Counted from the stretch's first letter, positions 1-13,969 are shown. The stretch is 64,000 bases of DNA from Diospyros lotus (GCF_014633365.1 NC_068344.1:36764670-36828669), one strand, 5' to 3'. Notes: generated from the letters alone by a model not told the origin. Program-made: numbers and translations.

Positions 1-3000
1 TATATATCTTGCTCTAAAATTAAAAAAATAAACTAAAATTTAATCACATAATTCGTAAATAATAATTAATTTCTTAAACAACTTTACTAGTACACTAGAT
101 CTTATTTTATTTACATTTCACCCAAAAAAACTAAAAAAATAAACTATAAAGATCAAACGTCACCTAATAAAATTTTATTTAATTATATATATATATATGC
201 GTAATACAGACCATCCCTCTACTTATACGGTAGCTTTTGTTCTCTCTACGAAGGCGCCCAATAAATAGGCTCTTTTGAAAGTTTCATTTTTGACACAAAA
301 TTAATCATTAAAGTTAATATTTAATTGATAAAAACATAAGAATTTCTTTAGTCTTCACCATTCTTAAAAGTCAAACAAAATAAAGAGATGAGTATGCGGG
401 TGTCTAAATAATCGGTTCGATAATCGATTAAATCGAATCGGATCAACCGATTAACTGAAAAAATCGAATTCAGATCGTATAAATCAAATTGAACTGATTA
501 AATTGAATAAACATAAAATAATTAAAGAAAACCAAAATAACCAATTATAAAAAACACACAAAGTTAAAAAAAATGACGTCGTTTTATAAATATTAAAATA
601 ATATTATTTTAAAGTTCGTTCAGTTCGATTCTTTCAATCAAAAAGTCAAGAATCAAAATTTTAAGAAAAATTAAATGATTCAAACAAAAAAAAAATATTA
701 AAGTCGATTCGAATAATTTGAATAAATTGAATTTTTACTCTCTCCTAAATGAGATGCGTATCAATAAAAGGAAGCAGCTGCAGCTGATAAGTCCCCTTTG
801 CTTTGGAGAAGAATCCTAAAAAGAGGGATATATATATATATATATATATAACATATTCTCTTTGCACTACCACTATTCTCAGAATGTGCCCCCCCAATAA
901 GTTCAGTGAGTACGTGCAATTGGCCATTTATAACGCTTATTTAGACACTTAAATTTGACTTTATTATTTTATACATTTATATAACATTCATATATAATAC
1001 AAGATATTAATGTAAAGTGTTGTCACAATTAGTGTCACATTGGAGTGTCCAAATAACATTTTCAAAAAATTGAAGTATAACTAATTTGTCTTAAAAAAAG
1101 TTTAAACCTTACTTGTTTGGGATCAAATTTTCATGCATGCGTGGACATATACATACAACCTTACGCATACCTTTAACTCTTCATGTAGGGATGGTAACAG
1201 GTCGTTCTTTAATTTTTGTTTTTCTCTACAAGTAAGTATATTAATAGAAAAATTATAAAGTATTTACAGTTTATGTTAGAGTAACCACAAAAAAATCTAA
1301 AAAACAGTTTAAAACACAGTAAACAAAACCAAACTAAACCTCATAGCATATATCAATAATATACTAGATCGAAGCTATAATGTCAAAATGGATCCTTAAT
1401 TAATCACTGGACTAGCCTCGTAGCATATCCATTCGGTAAATGTTTCAAATATGTCTTATGTTTATATCTTTCAAAAATGAATTTTCAAACTTATTTTTTA
1501 ATAAATATTTAAATAAATTTTTTATAATATTTTAACCTTTAATAAAGCCCATTTGTTAACCAAATGCATTGACATATATATATACCTCTAACTCTGCTAA
1601 TACTCTTCCCCCCAGCCCCTTTTAGAAGTACCCAAAACATTCCATAAAAGTGAAGGAGATGAATATCACCTTTTAAGCTACATATACATATATATATATA
1701 TATAGCTTGGTTGAACCAAAGAATTAAATCTCATTTCTCTTTACTCATGTTGCAGGTGGAAAGAGACGCTTGCCTTTTGCACTTGGATTCTCTCTGATTT
1801 TCTTTCTTTTTTCTTTCTCATTTTCTCATAACACAAACCCAAAGCCTCTCTGCAGCTCAGAGTTTGGTTGCGGGTGGGTGTTGTTGAATTTCTTTATATT
1901 AAATGGCTTGAACCAAGATCATTGGTAATCAGTTCTGTTGGTATTTTGCAAATAATGGGTTATTTCTTTTCTGATTAATTAATGGAATTTTTAGTAAATC
2001 TCCAATTACAAGTGAAGCTATCTGAGAGGATGATAAAAGTAGACTAAGTGTTCAGATTCCTATGCTTTACTCTCCTGATATAATTATCTCTAACGAAGAG
2101 TTATATGATGAATATTAGGGATAAAGATAGATCAAAATGTCAGAAAAACTTCATTTGTTGAGGCCTAACCCTTTATATATATATATATATATGTCAAACT
2201 CCCAATGAATAAGTGGAATTCTCGATAATTAGATAATCTTCGGATTGTAGAATTAGGATATCTCAAGCATGGATCCGTTGTCCTAGAAACAAATGAGCTA
2301 GTAGCTAGGCTACATGCATTGGCAGACAAGATACGTGATATGCTACATGACTGATGGACTAATTAAGTGACGTGCAACATTAACTTACTCTTTTTTAAAA
2401 CAGATACTAGAGGAGAAAAGTTTATTCCTGTCCCCTCAATAATTTTTTGCTTCTTCTGCATGTCTTTATTCTCTTGAGAAACTACCATGAAGCTGCCTGT
2501 CCTCCATCTCCATGCTTGGATTCATCTTTATCTCTCTCTCTCTCATGCAGGTTCCTTACCCATAAAAGCAACCCCCCCCCCCCCCCCCCCTCTCTCTCTC
2601 TCTCTTCTTCTAGGGTTTAGCAGGTTTCCAAGGGAAGAACAACACGGTTTGACAAATTTAATTGTGATATATTATATATATCAGGGACTCTTTTGTTGGA
2701 ACCTAATTTGCATACTTAATTAAGAGAACATTCATTAATCTTATATATCCATATTAAATGATTAAGTATCTACAAAACCTTTAATTAATTAACAAACTTT
2801 CTTTTGTATGCAATTTACACAAGCCTATATATATATATGGTATTTCTTTTGTATATTAAAACCAATAAAAGAAGTTATTATACAAATGACGAAAAATTAA
2901 GCAAATAACAGAATAACAGCTATAAAGATGATGATGATACTGGTAATCATAACGTTGATGATTTTTGTGCCTTTGCTTTGGGTGCTTGGTTCCATTCTAT

Positions 3001-3317
3001 TTGTCAGCTCAGAGCAGCAGCACAGCCGCCCGCCCTTCTCTCTCTCCTTTTTCTTTGCTTTTTTTTTTTTTTTCTCTTTCTCCTGTCTTCTCTCCAAGTC
3101 CAATAGATGGGTTGTTGTACAGTCAGTAAAGAACAACCATGGCTGCTTCTTGGCCTATTGCTTATGAAAAGAACTCGACGAAAGCTTCAAGTACGTACTG
3201 ATATGATGTGATATAATCATGTCCCCCCCTTCCCTCTCTCTTTCTCACTCTCGCTTATTTTATTTTCATAATGGGGTTGTTGTTTTCTGGGTTCCTCTCT
3301 TTGCTACTATATAAGCT
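1..3317. other. AT-rich intergenic DNA, 3' flank of the NAC gene
   Basis: No recognisable coding region was found on either strand. The stretch holds (TA)n microsatellites near 190, 830-850, 1690 and 2173-2192, a 19-base C run at 2572-2590 preceded by a CT tract, and a pyrimidine-rich stretch near 1780-1830. Around 410-740 there are degenerate TCGGTTCGAT-type words like those of decayed hAT-like elements elsewhere in the window. The part nearest 3317 probably includes the 3' UTR of the minus-strand NAC gene. A short ORF at 2487 overlaps a CT microsatellite and is not believed. Confidence 0.5.
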
Positions 3318-6300
3318 CTACGCATGATGGTCCTGGTGGTCTGGATCAGGCCAGAAGGTGGAGTACTTCAACCATTCTGCCTCTTGTTGGCTTCTGATGG
3401 CTGATTCCTGCAACAGCAGTGCAAGTTAGGGTTAGGGTTAGGGTTTTGTCTAAAAAGATACTAATTAAGAAGCAGATGAAAAGAATCTTCCAATTTTGTC
3501 CTTTCTGGCCTACAATAATTGGTGAAACACATTAATACATTAATGTTATTAAAAATATCACAATTGAAACACATGTATGAATGTTATTAAAAATATCACA
3601 TTCGACTGTTTCGACTCAATTTCGATATATTTCACATCACCCAATGTGAAAAAGAGAATTAATTTGGGTCATGAGTGTCATAGTTTATTTTCATGGAATT
3701 TTGGTAATTCATTGTTCATTATCTTTTGAGTATATATTCTGCTTAATGATATAATGAAACGAATGAAATTACTTTTAGTCTGAATTAAGCTTATTTTTTT
3801 TAGATCAAACTCAAAATAGTCAACCTATAATAAAATAATATAATAAACTATATATAATTATTTCAAAAAAAAAAGAAAATTCTTTGTTAAAAATTCTTAA
3901 TGGTCACAAACTATATATATAATTATTTCAAAAATGTTCATTTAGGTACACAGTTATGACACTTTTGGTGACATTCATGCATTATTGTATTATACATTTA
4001 TATTGATGCGATACAAAATACAACGAATGTTACAAAAGTGTCACAAATGAGTGTCCAAATAAGATTTTTTTAAAAAAAAAAAAAAGAAGAAGAGGGTATT
4101 TGGAATAATTAAATTATTTGTCACTAAATTTTACATTTTGTAACAAAATGGTCATTACATTTAATTTTTGTTACTACAACTACTAAACTTTAATTTTTAT
4201 TGTAATGCAATCACTCTTTGATTATTTTTCATTGAATTGTATTAATAAAACTGACGTGATACACATTAATATAAATCTAAAAATACACTTAACACTAAAA
4301 TTAAAAAAACCCAATAATCGAGTGACGTTGAGATTTATATAAGCATACATACCATATTAATTTTCACTAATAAAATTTGATGAAAAATCAAAAGAGAGAC
4401 TAAATTAAAGCAAAAATTAAATTTTAATATTTATATAGTGATAAAAATTAAAATATAATGACAAATTTATTACGGAATACAAAATTTAAAAACTAATAAC
4501 CTAATTCATCTCTCATGTTAAAAGATTAACAAAAATTAAGATCGAAATTGGTGGAAAAATTATGATAAAAAAGCTGATAGACAAATTACCTCTTTGATAT
4601 GATCATGATGATCAGTAGAAGAAGTGCAGCCCATGATGAGTTCCTCCAATCCAGATGCAGCTGCAGATGCAGGCCTTCCTCCCTGCAGCAGCAGCAGCTT
4701 ATCATCATCATGTTGCTGCTGCTGTTGCTGTGTCCAAAAAAACACTTGTTTAGACCTAAAACCAAGACAAAATCATCATCCATATCATCATGTATTGTCT
4801 GCACAACATAACCACTACTCATATAATTACTTTTTTCAATCTTCCAACTTATATTAATTATAATACGTCAACTTATATATAATTAAATAATAATAATACT
4901 TTTGATGAGTTATTATGATTTTAAAGTTAAAAAATAAAGATATTTCAGACATTTTATTTGATCGACTAATTCAACATTCATACCGTTATCCAAAATTAAA
5001 TTTTAAGTTTTCTCCCTTATTATATTGTCGTTGATTACTTATAGTAGCAACCCATCACTTAATTTGGTTCGATAGTGGTATTACAAGTTATTGTTTTATT
5101 GGACACCTAATTTAATTAGAGATATTTTTAAATTAATGAAGGGGATGTTTGAGCTAAAAGAAAATAAATCACAAAAACACAAAGCGCATTTTTAAATAAA
5201 AAAAATTCTGTGTAAATAACCCAAATCACAATTTGCTTTCCATGCTCGTCTTTCATATAGATATAAAAATGTAGTATATAAAATGATTTCGAGTTAAAAT
5301 TTGTATTATTATGAGTTCTTTTAATATTTTTTTATAATTTTTTTTCTCAAGTTAGAATATGTTAGATCATGTAATACACAATAATTTTTATAAAATAAAA
5401 TTATGCAGAATAATGTGGCTCTATTATATATAATTATTTATTGGTAACTCAAAATTTAACAAGAATATTCTTAGAAAATATTTTGTGTGCCAAAAAAAAA
5501 GAAGAGAAATTTAAAAAATGTATCAGTGGCATTTGTATAATATTGTTTCATTTCTTAATCTATGATCATTGATGAGGCATATGATTTTATATAAAGTTTA
5601 AGCAAATGTTATACCTACGTACAAACAAGTTTGATAAACAGTTCTTACAAAAATGTAATACCCATCAACAGTTTATATTTTTAGATGCTTACTTTCTCAA
5701 AAAACAAATTAATGTTCTTAACAAAACACAATTTTAATTTTTTTTTGAGCTAATCATGAAAATAATTCAATCTTTTTTTTGAATTTACAATTTTATTCAA
5801 TCATTTCAATTTTGACAATTAAGTTCAAATTAGTTCAATTAGATGCAATTTTATCTAATATATAAAATTAATTTAAAATGAGTTTGTTAATACTGACTTG
5901 ACATGTCAAGTGTCATATATATGATAATAATATTTATAGGACATATATACATAAATAAATAAAAAAGAAAAAATTATATTTTTTCTTGTATATACATACG
6001 TGAGTTGTACAAAAATATTATTATTATTATTGTGTAACGCCTAACATGCCAAGTCAACATGAATATGTTCTCTTTAAATTAAAATTAATTTTATATGTTA
6101 GATAAAATTACATTTAATTTAGCTAATTTGAATTTAATTATCAAAATTAAAAAACATAAAATTACAAATTCACAAAAATTATCAAACTTAATTTGAACTT
6201 CATGATTAGGGGTTTTGTTTTTGGTGTAAAAATTCTACATTATTGTGCACCAAAATTGCGCATCATTAGCTTGGAGATGAGGGCTCATAATCTTTCTTGT

Positions 6301-6704
6301 TTGGTCAGTGAGAAAATCCAAGGTTTTGTACGTCTTTTTAAGAGTCCAGACTCGAGAACATCAAGGAGAAGGAACCGGGTTGTAATTTGGTTACCTGGAA
6401 ATTGTCATTTTGGAGCATTATTCTGGAGACATGGAAGGACTCATCCTGGTCGAGAACAATGGAGGTGTGGTGGAGGGGCGGCGGAGCGATGACGGAGGAG
6501 ATAGGCTGAGAGGGCCTGCTGATGTGGAACCCCGCCGTAGCAAGCTGCTCATAATGGTGGTGATGGTGGTGGTGGTGGTGGTGCTGTTCGCAGTTGCCTG
6601 GGGCCGCCACAGCCATTACAGTCGTTGGATCCTCACCCACTACTCCAACCTACAAAAGAAGAGAACACAACCATCTTCACCAATCCCTCTTAATTTATTG
6701 CCTT

Positions 6705-6735
<31 letters not shown>

Positions 6736-6906
6736 GATTCCATATTCTTTAGTTTTTCCTTTAATTTATTCTCTTTTTGCTGGATTTCAAATGCAAGATA
6801 TTACTTGCAAGCCACAAGCTTGGAGAAAGAAACTCCCAATTTAGAATTTTCCCAGGAAAAATTAAGAACAAGAAAGGAAAACGGAGCCAAATGAATGATG
6901 TAATTC

Positions 6907-6937
<31 letters not shown>

Positions 6938-8577
6938 CAATCCGTCTAGAAAGGATGCGTATTTACCTCATCAAAACTTTTCCTGAAAGGGGCAAAGCTA
7001 AAATGGTCAGCTTTCAATTGCTGAATGTCGATGCCACAGAAACTTGATATTGAGGCGGCGGCGGCCGCCGCAGACAGTTCATCGCTCGGACTCTGAGTGA
7101 TCACCACTTCCCTGGAAGAACAACTTCCACTGCCACCGCTGTTGTCTCTCCTAATATTATCATGAACAACGGGTTCGGAGCTTCCATCGGCTGCGGCGGT
7201 GCTCCGGTCGGACCAATTGCACTGTCGGGGCTGGGTCTGGTAGAAGATCTTGGACACGACGAGCTCGCCTTCCTTCTCTTCTTCGTGCAGGCCGAGGTGG
7301 TACTGGTGCATCACCCAGTTGGTCTTCTCCGGCTTCCTGTTCTTGCCGAAGTTGGTGTAGAGCACTAGGATTTTCTTGCACCCTCTCTGCTTGCCGTTCA
7401 CCATCACCGGCCTTGTCTTCCCAGTCTTGTGCCACCGGGTTTCGCCGCCCTGCAGGTCGCATTCCGTCTGGATCTTCCTCCTCTTCCTCGTCCCCGTGGT
7501 GTAGGCCTTGGACGGCCTGTGGAAGAAGTGCCTGCTCAAGCCATCTCTCGTAACTCCTGAGCAAGACAGGAGGAAAAGGCTTGAGTTTATTAGTACACAC
7601 TCCAAGAACCGTGGCATAAAATTCTCACTATATATTAATCTATATGCCTACATATTTGCAGGAATAAAATATTATTGGATTTACAATTTTGGGTTGCTTC
7701 CAATTATGTATGTAATGGAAGTTAGGTCTTATTAGGTGCAACAAACTCAGAGAGAGAGAGAGAGAGAGAGAAGAAGAAGAAGAAGAAGAAGAAGAAGAAG
7801 AAGAAGATAAAACCAACCAAGAAAACCATGAAATTGTTGAAGATCAAAGATAGTAAAACCTAACACATTGAGCAGCGTGAAAGATTTACAACCTTGCAAG
7901 TTAATTAATTAACTGATATAAGCTATGTATATATATATATATATATATGATTTTTAATTAAACCTGGAAGCTTTTCAGGATGAGTGTAACAAATCCCATC
8001 TTCTCCTTCAATGGTAGGGATGAATTCATCTATGAGAGGGTGAGACTTTGAGTCTTCTGCAGCCTCCATCTTTGCTTCCAGATGATCTATCAATTCTTGG
8101 TCTGTGGGATCAAATTTCACTCCGGCCGGTAAACCTACCCAGTTCTGCAAATTAAGTTGGAGATGAAATAAAGGGGTGTTTCCGGTGCAGAAAGCAAACT
8201 CCCCGGCCGCTTTTGAGAGAGAGAGAGAGAGTCGGATTGAATTCCCAAATAAAAACACAAAGGAAAGAACACAATAAAGGAACTACATCTTGGGGTTTAA
8301 ATTAATTAATTTTCTGTCAAAACAAAAGGTAGTAAACAGCTATCTAGCAAGGAAGAATAATTCATTATCTTGTTTGATTCTGCCTGATCTTTTTATGATG
8401 AAAATCTTAAGGTTGAAGCCAAGAATATTATGAGATAATCCGTACCGGCTTTGCTGCTTCTAGCCTGTGGCCGCAGCCCGGGCAGTGCTTGGATCCACAC
8501 AGCTGATGCTCCTCAAGCTTCGCATCAATGAGATCAGAGCTGCTGATGGAACCCAACTGGCTGCTACCCTTATTCAT
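3318..8577 (-). CDS. NAC075: NAC domain transcription factor, NAC075-like
   Basis: A plant-specific NAC transcription factor, expected to bind DNA in the nucleus. The gene has six exons: 8577-8446, 8144-7964, 7556-6967, 6649-6395, 4727-4590 and 3407-3318. They join in phase to 461 residues with GT-AG junctions throughout. Exon 1 carries a Cys-rich motif ([11 protein letters not shown]) typical of the NAC073/NAC075 subfamily. The NAC domain covers about residues 45-200, with [17 protein letters not shown] at its start, then HPLIDEFIP, the basic stretch [11 protein letters not shown], and [11 protein letters not shown] near the end. The C-terminal part contains a run of 10 His in exon 4, a CAG/CAA-coded Gln run at the start of exon 5, the conserved [12 protein letters not shown], and an [15 protein letters not shown] tail. 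Introns 4 and 5 (1.67 and 1.18 kb) each contain a foldback MITE. Family members act in secondary-wall and vascular development. Assignment is by motif recall, not alignment. Confidence 0.93.
3426..3446. repeat. Three-unit telomere-like repeat in NAC intron 5
   Basis: Three head-to-tail copies of TTAGGG followed by TTTTG lie just beside the last exon of the NAC gene. On the gene strand they read CCCTAA and sit about 20 bases upstream of the exon 6 acceptor, where a pyrimidine-rich tract is expected. The unit is the 6-base form, not the usual plant 7-base TTTAGGG. Confidence 0.75.
4103..4510. mobile_element. Foldback MITE in NAC intron 5
   Basis: The left arm, starting near AATAATTAAATTATTTGTCA, pairs with the reverse complement of the right arm ending near 4508. 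About 70 bases per arm match with scattered mismatches. There is no ORF. It lies between NAC exons 5 and 6. The superfamily is unclear because no clean target-site duplication was seen. Confidence 0.6.
5765..6190. mobile_element. Long foldback MITE in NAC intron 4
   Basis: Both ends carry the same sequence in inverted orientation. For example, TTTGAATTTACAATTTTAT near 5778 matches the complement of the stretch near 6160. The match continues inward for roughly 140 bases per arm. The centre carries the perfect palindrome CTTGACATGTCAAG near 5905. The transcript of this intron could fold into a long hairpin. No coding capacity. Confidence 0.65.
7749..7811. repeat. Compound (GA)n-(GAA)n microsatellite in NAC intron 2
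   Basis: A run of GA dinucleotides passes directly into GAA trinucleotides. It lies in the intron between exons 2 and 3 of the NAC gene and is likely length-polymorphic. Confidence 0.9.
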
Positions 8578-9057
8578 GGCTACTGATGATTAACCAAAGT
8601 ATTGCACAAAAGATTGCGTCTTTTATCAAGCCCTCTTCTCATCCCCCAGGTTTGAGATTACTAATCTGGTGATCTGTAGAGACAGATACAAAACGACTGA
8701 AATCGAGTGAAATATTCGCAGTTTTTTTCTTTACCATGACTTGGAGAGAATTAACGCATACATCAACAAAGAAAACCCTATTTTTGCAACCAAAGTGACC
8801 CCAGAATATGTAACAGCCGTAGATTACCCATAAATGGATGAATTCAAGAACAAAGACAGGAGAGAGAGAGAGAGAGAGGGAGAGGGGTGTGGGATTGAGC
8901 TATAAAACCTGCTGCTTTAATCTTTGAAAAAACCAGAATTCCCTGCACTTTAACTGAAGCCAGTGAGATAAAGGAAAAGGTGCCCTCATCCTCTATATAT
9001 GTACCACCTTTAACTCTTTGCCAATTTAAGCAACCCCATATGCAGGCAATTCTCAGG

Positions 9058-9098
<41 letters not shown>
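9058..9098. repeat. (GA)n tract upstream of the NAC gene
   Basis: About 20 GA units lie some 480 bases upstream of the NAC start codon. A shorter tract lies at 8862-8884. On the gene strand these read as CT repeats, common in plant core promoters and 5' UTRs. Whether they work as GAGA-type elements cannot be told from sequence. Confidence 0.75.
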
Positions 9099-9099
<1 letters not shown>

Positions 9100-9170
9100 C
9101 AAAACCTAGACGCTTTTCATTTTCCACAAGGAAGATGGTACAAGCTATAGCACACAACTTTTATGTAAAA

Positions 9171-9195
9171 ATATAATAATAACAATAATAATAAC

Positions 9196-9232
<37 letters not shown>
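9171..9232. repeat. (AAT)n/(AAC) microsatellite
   Basis: An imperfect AAT trinucleotide run with interspersed AAC units in AT-rich intergenic DNA. Confidence 0.85.
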
Positions 9233-12200
9233 TACATGAGATTCACATTATTTTATACAAGATTAAATTGTCACACTTTTTTATTTTTTTTGCAAAATTA
9301 TACACAAATTAATAAGATTTTTATACAACAATGATGCATCTCCATATAACATATATACATCAACAAAAAGTTCATCAAATTAAATGGTTTATAATTTAAA
9401 ATCCCACTAATATATATATATATATATACAAATTAAATTATCTATGATTTGTCTATTTCAATCTTAAAGGCTCAATCAAGGCTTCCCACACCTTTGTTTG
9501 GAGTCTGTTGACTGGTAAAGCGAAAGCCAACAAACAGACATCCAAAGTAATCATAAATCCATTCACGCACACACACAGAGAGTATATGAAAATATTAACT
9601 AACTGTTTATGTTTAATTTCGTCATTAATTGTAATTAGCAGTCTATTAACACCAGTAAAGTTGCATGCCTACGTGGCCACGCTAAATTAGCTTTGAGTAA
9701 AAATTACGAAATCAGGAAATTCTTAACTGATTGTTGACCTTCACAAACACCATTTATAGCTTCCTTTGAACCATACCCATCGCTTGTTCCTGTGTGGATA
9801 TACATGAGCATGCTTGAGTGAGACAGAGAGACAGAGAGAGATACATACATACGTGTATATATATATATAAAAGAGATGGTTTTTTATTTAATTAAAAAAC
9901 GAAAAAAAGAAGAAGAAAAAGAATGAGATGAACTCACATGGGTTTTGGACATGAGTGTTGATCATAATTGTATTCCCAGTAATATATATATATATATATA
10001 TATATAGGGGGAGAGAGAGAGATTGCTTGATGAGCAAGGCCAATGAGCAGTATTCTTGATGGGCCACCACTGCCCATGAAACTAAATGATATGTCTTATC
10101 ATATAAAATTAAATTAAATTAAATTAAAATGAAAAAGACTTCACTAAGAAGCACACCGAATAATTAAAGGATAATGCATGCTATGCATTTTATTTTTAAA
10201 TAAAGTATACTTATTGTATTTTCTTTTAAATTTAAAATATTTTTTTTATATTTCAAAAGCCCCCACTAAAAAATAAAAGTATTTAAAATATTAAACATAA
10301 AATATATTTATACATCTTAATCATTAAACAATCTTTATATATCATTACTCATAATTAAATTAATTCATGAAAATTCCTAAACCCATGGGCTTTAGTTTTG
10401 GGATTTGTACTGTTGTTGTGTGTATTTTGTAGGGAATATCTTATATACCTGCACTCATACACAATCAGATGCAATGCCCAATAAAGAATTGCCAAGAGGG
10501 CCCACAATCAAGATCTCACTTACATATATTTAATATTACTTTTTGAATAGTCGATATGAATAAATGATGATGAAGGCTGAAGAACACTGTTTCAAGATTT
10601 GCCCTTAATTTGACAACCATCATTGCTGCTGTTTCTTTCATGTTTTTCCTCAAAATTCATACAAACTGATTATGAGCTGTTTTAATAGTTTTAATTAATA
10701 TATTAATATATATATATATTTATATACATACCCAATGTGGGAGAGTGTTTGTAGGGGAGGTAGGGCTAACGCCTTTCCTCAAATAAATGTTATATTATTT
10801 AACATAAATAATATAATATTTATATATATATCACAATAATAATAAAAAAATTTAAGTTTAAGTCTCACAAGTAATTTATTTTGATATTTGTATAATATAT
10901 AATAGTGTTTCGATCATATAAATTACAAAAAAGTCTTGACTAGTAATCGATTTCACTTATGATAAATAATTAAATGCCTAACTTGAAATTCTATATAGAC
11001 AAACATATATACAAGTAACATCTTTTTTAAGTAGTCAATAGTATTATTTATTTATATTAGGGATGATAATGGAGATTATGAGTAAATGACACCCTACTTA
11101 TCTTTGTATTTGTATTTTTATTTTTATTTTCGTTTCCATCCTTATATTTTTAGAGTACTTTTTGATTTAACATTTCATTTCAATACATCGAGGGTAAGGT
11201 AATTAAATAAAATAATACATATATAACTATATAAATGTAGAATATAAATGAGAAACCATGATCTAGTCGCTTGTTCCTATCTAAATATTTTAAACACCTC
11301 ACTCATATCTTCTGTGTAGGTATTTTTTTTATATCCAAACCTTTCTCATTAAAAAAGAATTGACGAATAATCTACAGAATAAAGTACCCATTGCCATCCC
11401 TAAATTTTAAATTAATTAATGAGATTTCCTTTTTTTCACCTAAAGAAAAAAAATGCCAAATGAATCATAAACCCAAACAAAAGGACAAGAATATTCACAT
11501 AAAATTTTTAAAATAAAATTTTATATAAATATCGACATACATATATAACGGTCTTTCTATCCATGTACAAGTAATCTGTATTTTCATAGACAATTCTATT
11601 TTTTCGAATCTTTTTTCAAGATAGTGCCCAAATTGTTACGCTTTTCATGTATGTCGAAATTTACTCTACAAATATATATATATATATTAGTGCTTATATA
11701 TATATCAATAAGTAAAATAATTTTTTACTAAAATCTTGTAAAAATTATTAAAAATATTGGAACTTGGAACATTTGGCTTATATAGATTTCTCTTTTTGTG
11801 GCAAAGCCACAAAGGGATGAGAGAGCATCAAACTAATCGGACGGCTATGAGACCATCAAATGACATTAGTTGTGTGATCTTGACCAGTAATAATATCCAT
11901 AAGTGGATCCCACATATCTTGACATTGTTTCCATGGTCCTGTATTTTCAGGGACAGTTGATTTTCTAGGTGAACTCTCCCCCTCTATCAAACTCATTGAA
12001 AATAATGTGTCTGTGTGTATATACATTATTATTACTTTGGAATAAATGGTTCAAAAGTGTGTTACATTTTTTAAAAGTGTCATTGTAATGGCCATATATT
12101 AAGAGGACAACACCAGCAAAGGGATTCATAATAATACAAAAAAGTTTGGATAGTATTATATATTTTTATATATTCATGGTATAAAGAATATTGATCTGAT

Positions 12201-12775
12201 GGGATTAAGACTCCTATTTGATTCTAAACATTAGAAGTGTTTAAATTTTAATTCAATCTAAAAATGATTTGATCTTAATTTAAAAATACTACTTGAGGCT
12301 ATCTCTTGTGACTACGACCACCATCTTTTGAGTGGAGTCTTTCTCGATTCATATGTATGGATTGTTGTGCATCACTCAATGAGAAGACTAGTTGAACAAA
12401 GTCTATTAGCCTTACATTACCCAAAAAAAGATATATTAATAATATATGTTGTGAAATTAAAAGTTAAATTTAAAATGTTGTATTATATTAATTCTTGTTT
12501 GGATGTTATATATAAATATAATATATATGTATATACATATTTTGTAAAATTTAATTTTTATATTGAAAATAGGGGAAGAAAAGAGATTGAATTGGTCCAG
12601 TCCTAAGTCTAATTAGTCTGACCTTCGATTCAACATTTATGAGAAATCTGAACTTGCACTAAGTCTAAACCAAGTGAGTTACTCCCTATTGAAAGTGGGA
12701 AATCTCCTATTGATTTTGAAGAGCAATAATTAGGTTAAGGTCTTAATAAAGTGGACTTTTAAGGAAGGAATGAAG

Positions 12776-12812
<37 letters not shown>

Positions 12813-13518
12813 TGGTAGCTTGGAAGTTAGGGTTTTAAATGGTTTTTGCATATGCTGAGTTGGGTATGACCATTGATGCCAATCAAGTGAAATTCATATT
12901 AGTAGGTCCATCTAATTCCATCCCCTTCTTCTTCTTCTTGATGTTTGACCTTTGATCCATTGGCAATCAAATCAAATCAAATCTTCTCCCTCTTACAACA
13001 TTTCTTTATGATCCCCAACCAAATTTTGGCCACTTACGCCGGCCAACACTACTATTAATGTTTTGAACCACAAGTTTTACTTCCTGTAAGCAGTAAAAGT
13101 AACACATACGTCCCATAATGTTTCACTCTACAATTATAACTCGGCCAAATCTCTCAATCCTAAACAATACATTATTGCCACTAATTCACAGATTATCCAA
13201 TCTGTAATGCTAAAAGTTCATACGCACTTTGGTCCAAACACAAGCTAAGAAGAAATGAACTCTGCATCCCAACAAGGAAAAGACCTGATGGCGTACAAGG
13301 CAAGGGCTGTATGTATATATATATATATATTTTTTTTCGTGCTATGGATATATAGAAAATGCAATCCTGACCCTGCTTTAACGTGAAAGCAAGAAAGACA
13401 TTCATCCTTCATTGACGCAAAAGATATATAATCAATTCTGAGAAATGATACCAATTCTGTAGCTTATTCTTAGCTAGGATCTGTCTTGATTGCTTAGCTA
13501 ATATAAAGTGTAGTTATG
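9233..13518. other. Intergenic AT-rich region, no supported gene
   Basis: Nothing recognisable as coding. It contains (TA)n runs near 9410, 9857, 9984 and 11670, an ATTAA pentamer run near 10108-10127, and a (GA)n tract at 12778-12809. Short ORFs at 11757, 12328 and 13193 match no family known to me and have AT-rich, intron-like composition. Confidence 0.5.
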
Positions 13519-13667
13519 TTAGTCATATTCAAGCACATACCCATCGAGGTCCCATGTTAATCTCAATTGCCCAGCCGATACAAACTCGCTACTAAGCCCC
13601 TGCCATGTTCAATAAGAAAAGGAAATCTGGAACTATCTGAATACCAAGCAAGAGAAGATGTGGACAT

Positions 13668-13725
13668 ATACAACATCAAGCCTTTATCCCACTATTTGGG
13701 GTCAAAATCTATGAATTAGTATGAT
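13668..13725 (-). mobile_element. Short RTE-type LINE (or SINE) 3' tail fragment
   Basis: Read on the minus strand this gives GACCCCAAATAGTGGGATAA followed by AGGCTTGATGTTGT. It closely matches the 3' end of the two LINEs in this window (GACCCCACATAGTGGGATAA then AGG and a TTG-rich tail). No RT-coding sequence is attached, so it is either a strongly 5'-truncated LINE or a SINE sharing that tail. Confidence 0.55.
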
Positions 13726-13969
13726 ATGTTCGGCTAAGGGGTGCTTGCTTCAATTCCCCCCTAGATTAGTGTCCTATCCCGTATAACAGGGTAACAAGTT
13801 TCAGGCTGTTCTCCCAACAATTGGAGCAAGTTAAATCATATATGTATATATATATATACATAATATATACATAATATCAAAAACTTAAAAGGAAAATGAA
13901 ATGAAAGAATTAAGTTAAATGTAAAACAGCAAGCAGGGCAGGAATCTATAGTTCTTTTAATTAAATGAC

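Noticed and set aside
2485..2510. miR167-like start (TGAAGCTGCC)
   Set aside because: Only the first ten bases agree with mature miR167 from memory; the rest differs and no complementary arm was found nearby.
4599..4857. Plus-strand and other-frame ORFs over 4560-4860
   Set aside because: They are shadows of NAC exon 5, whose Gln codons read as Ser, Cys or Leu runs in other frames.
6193..6844. Plus-strand ORFs of 99 and 144 codons
   Set aside because: Antisense to NAC exon 4; the Val-rich run is the complement of the His run.
7160..7600. 146-residue Glu/Arg-rich ORF, minus strand
   Set aside because: Alternative frame of NAC exon 3; the NAC domain frame is clearly the coding one.
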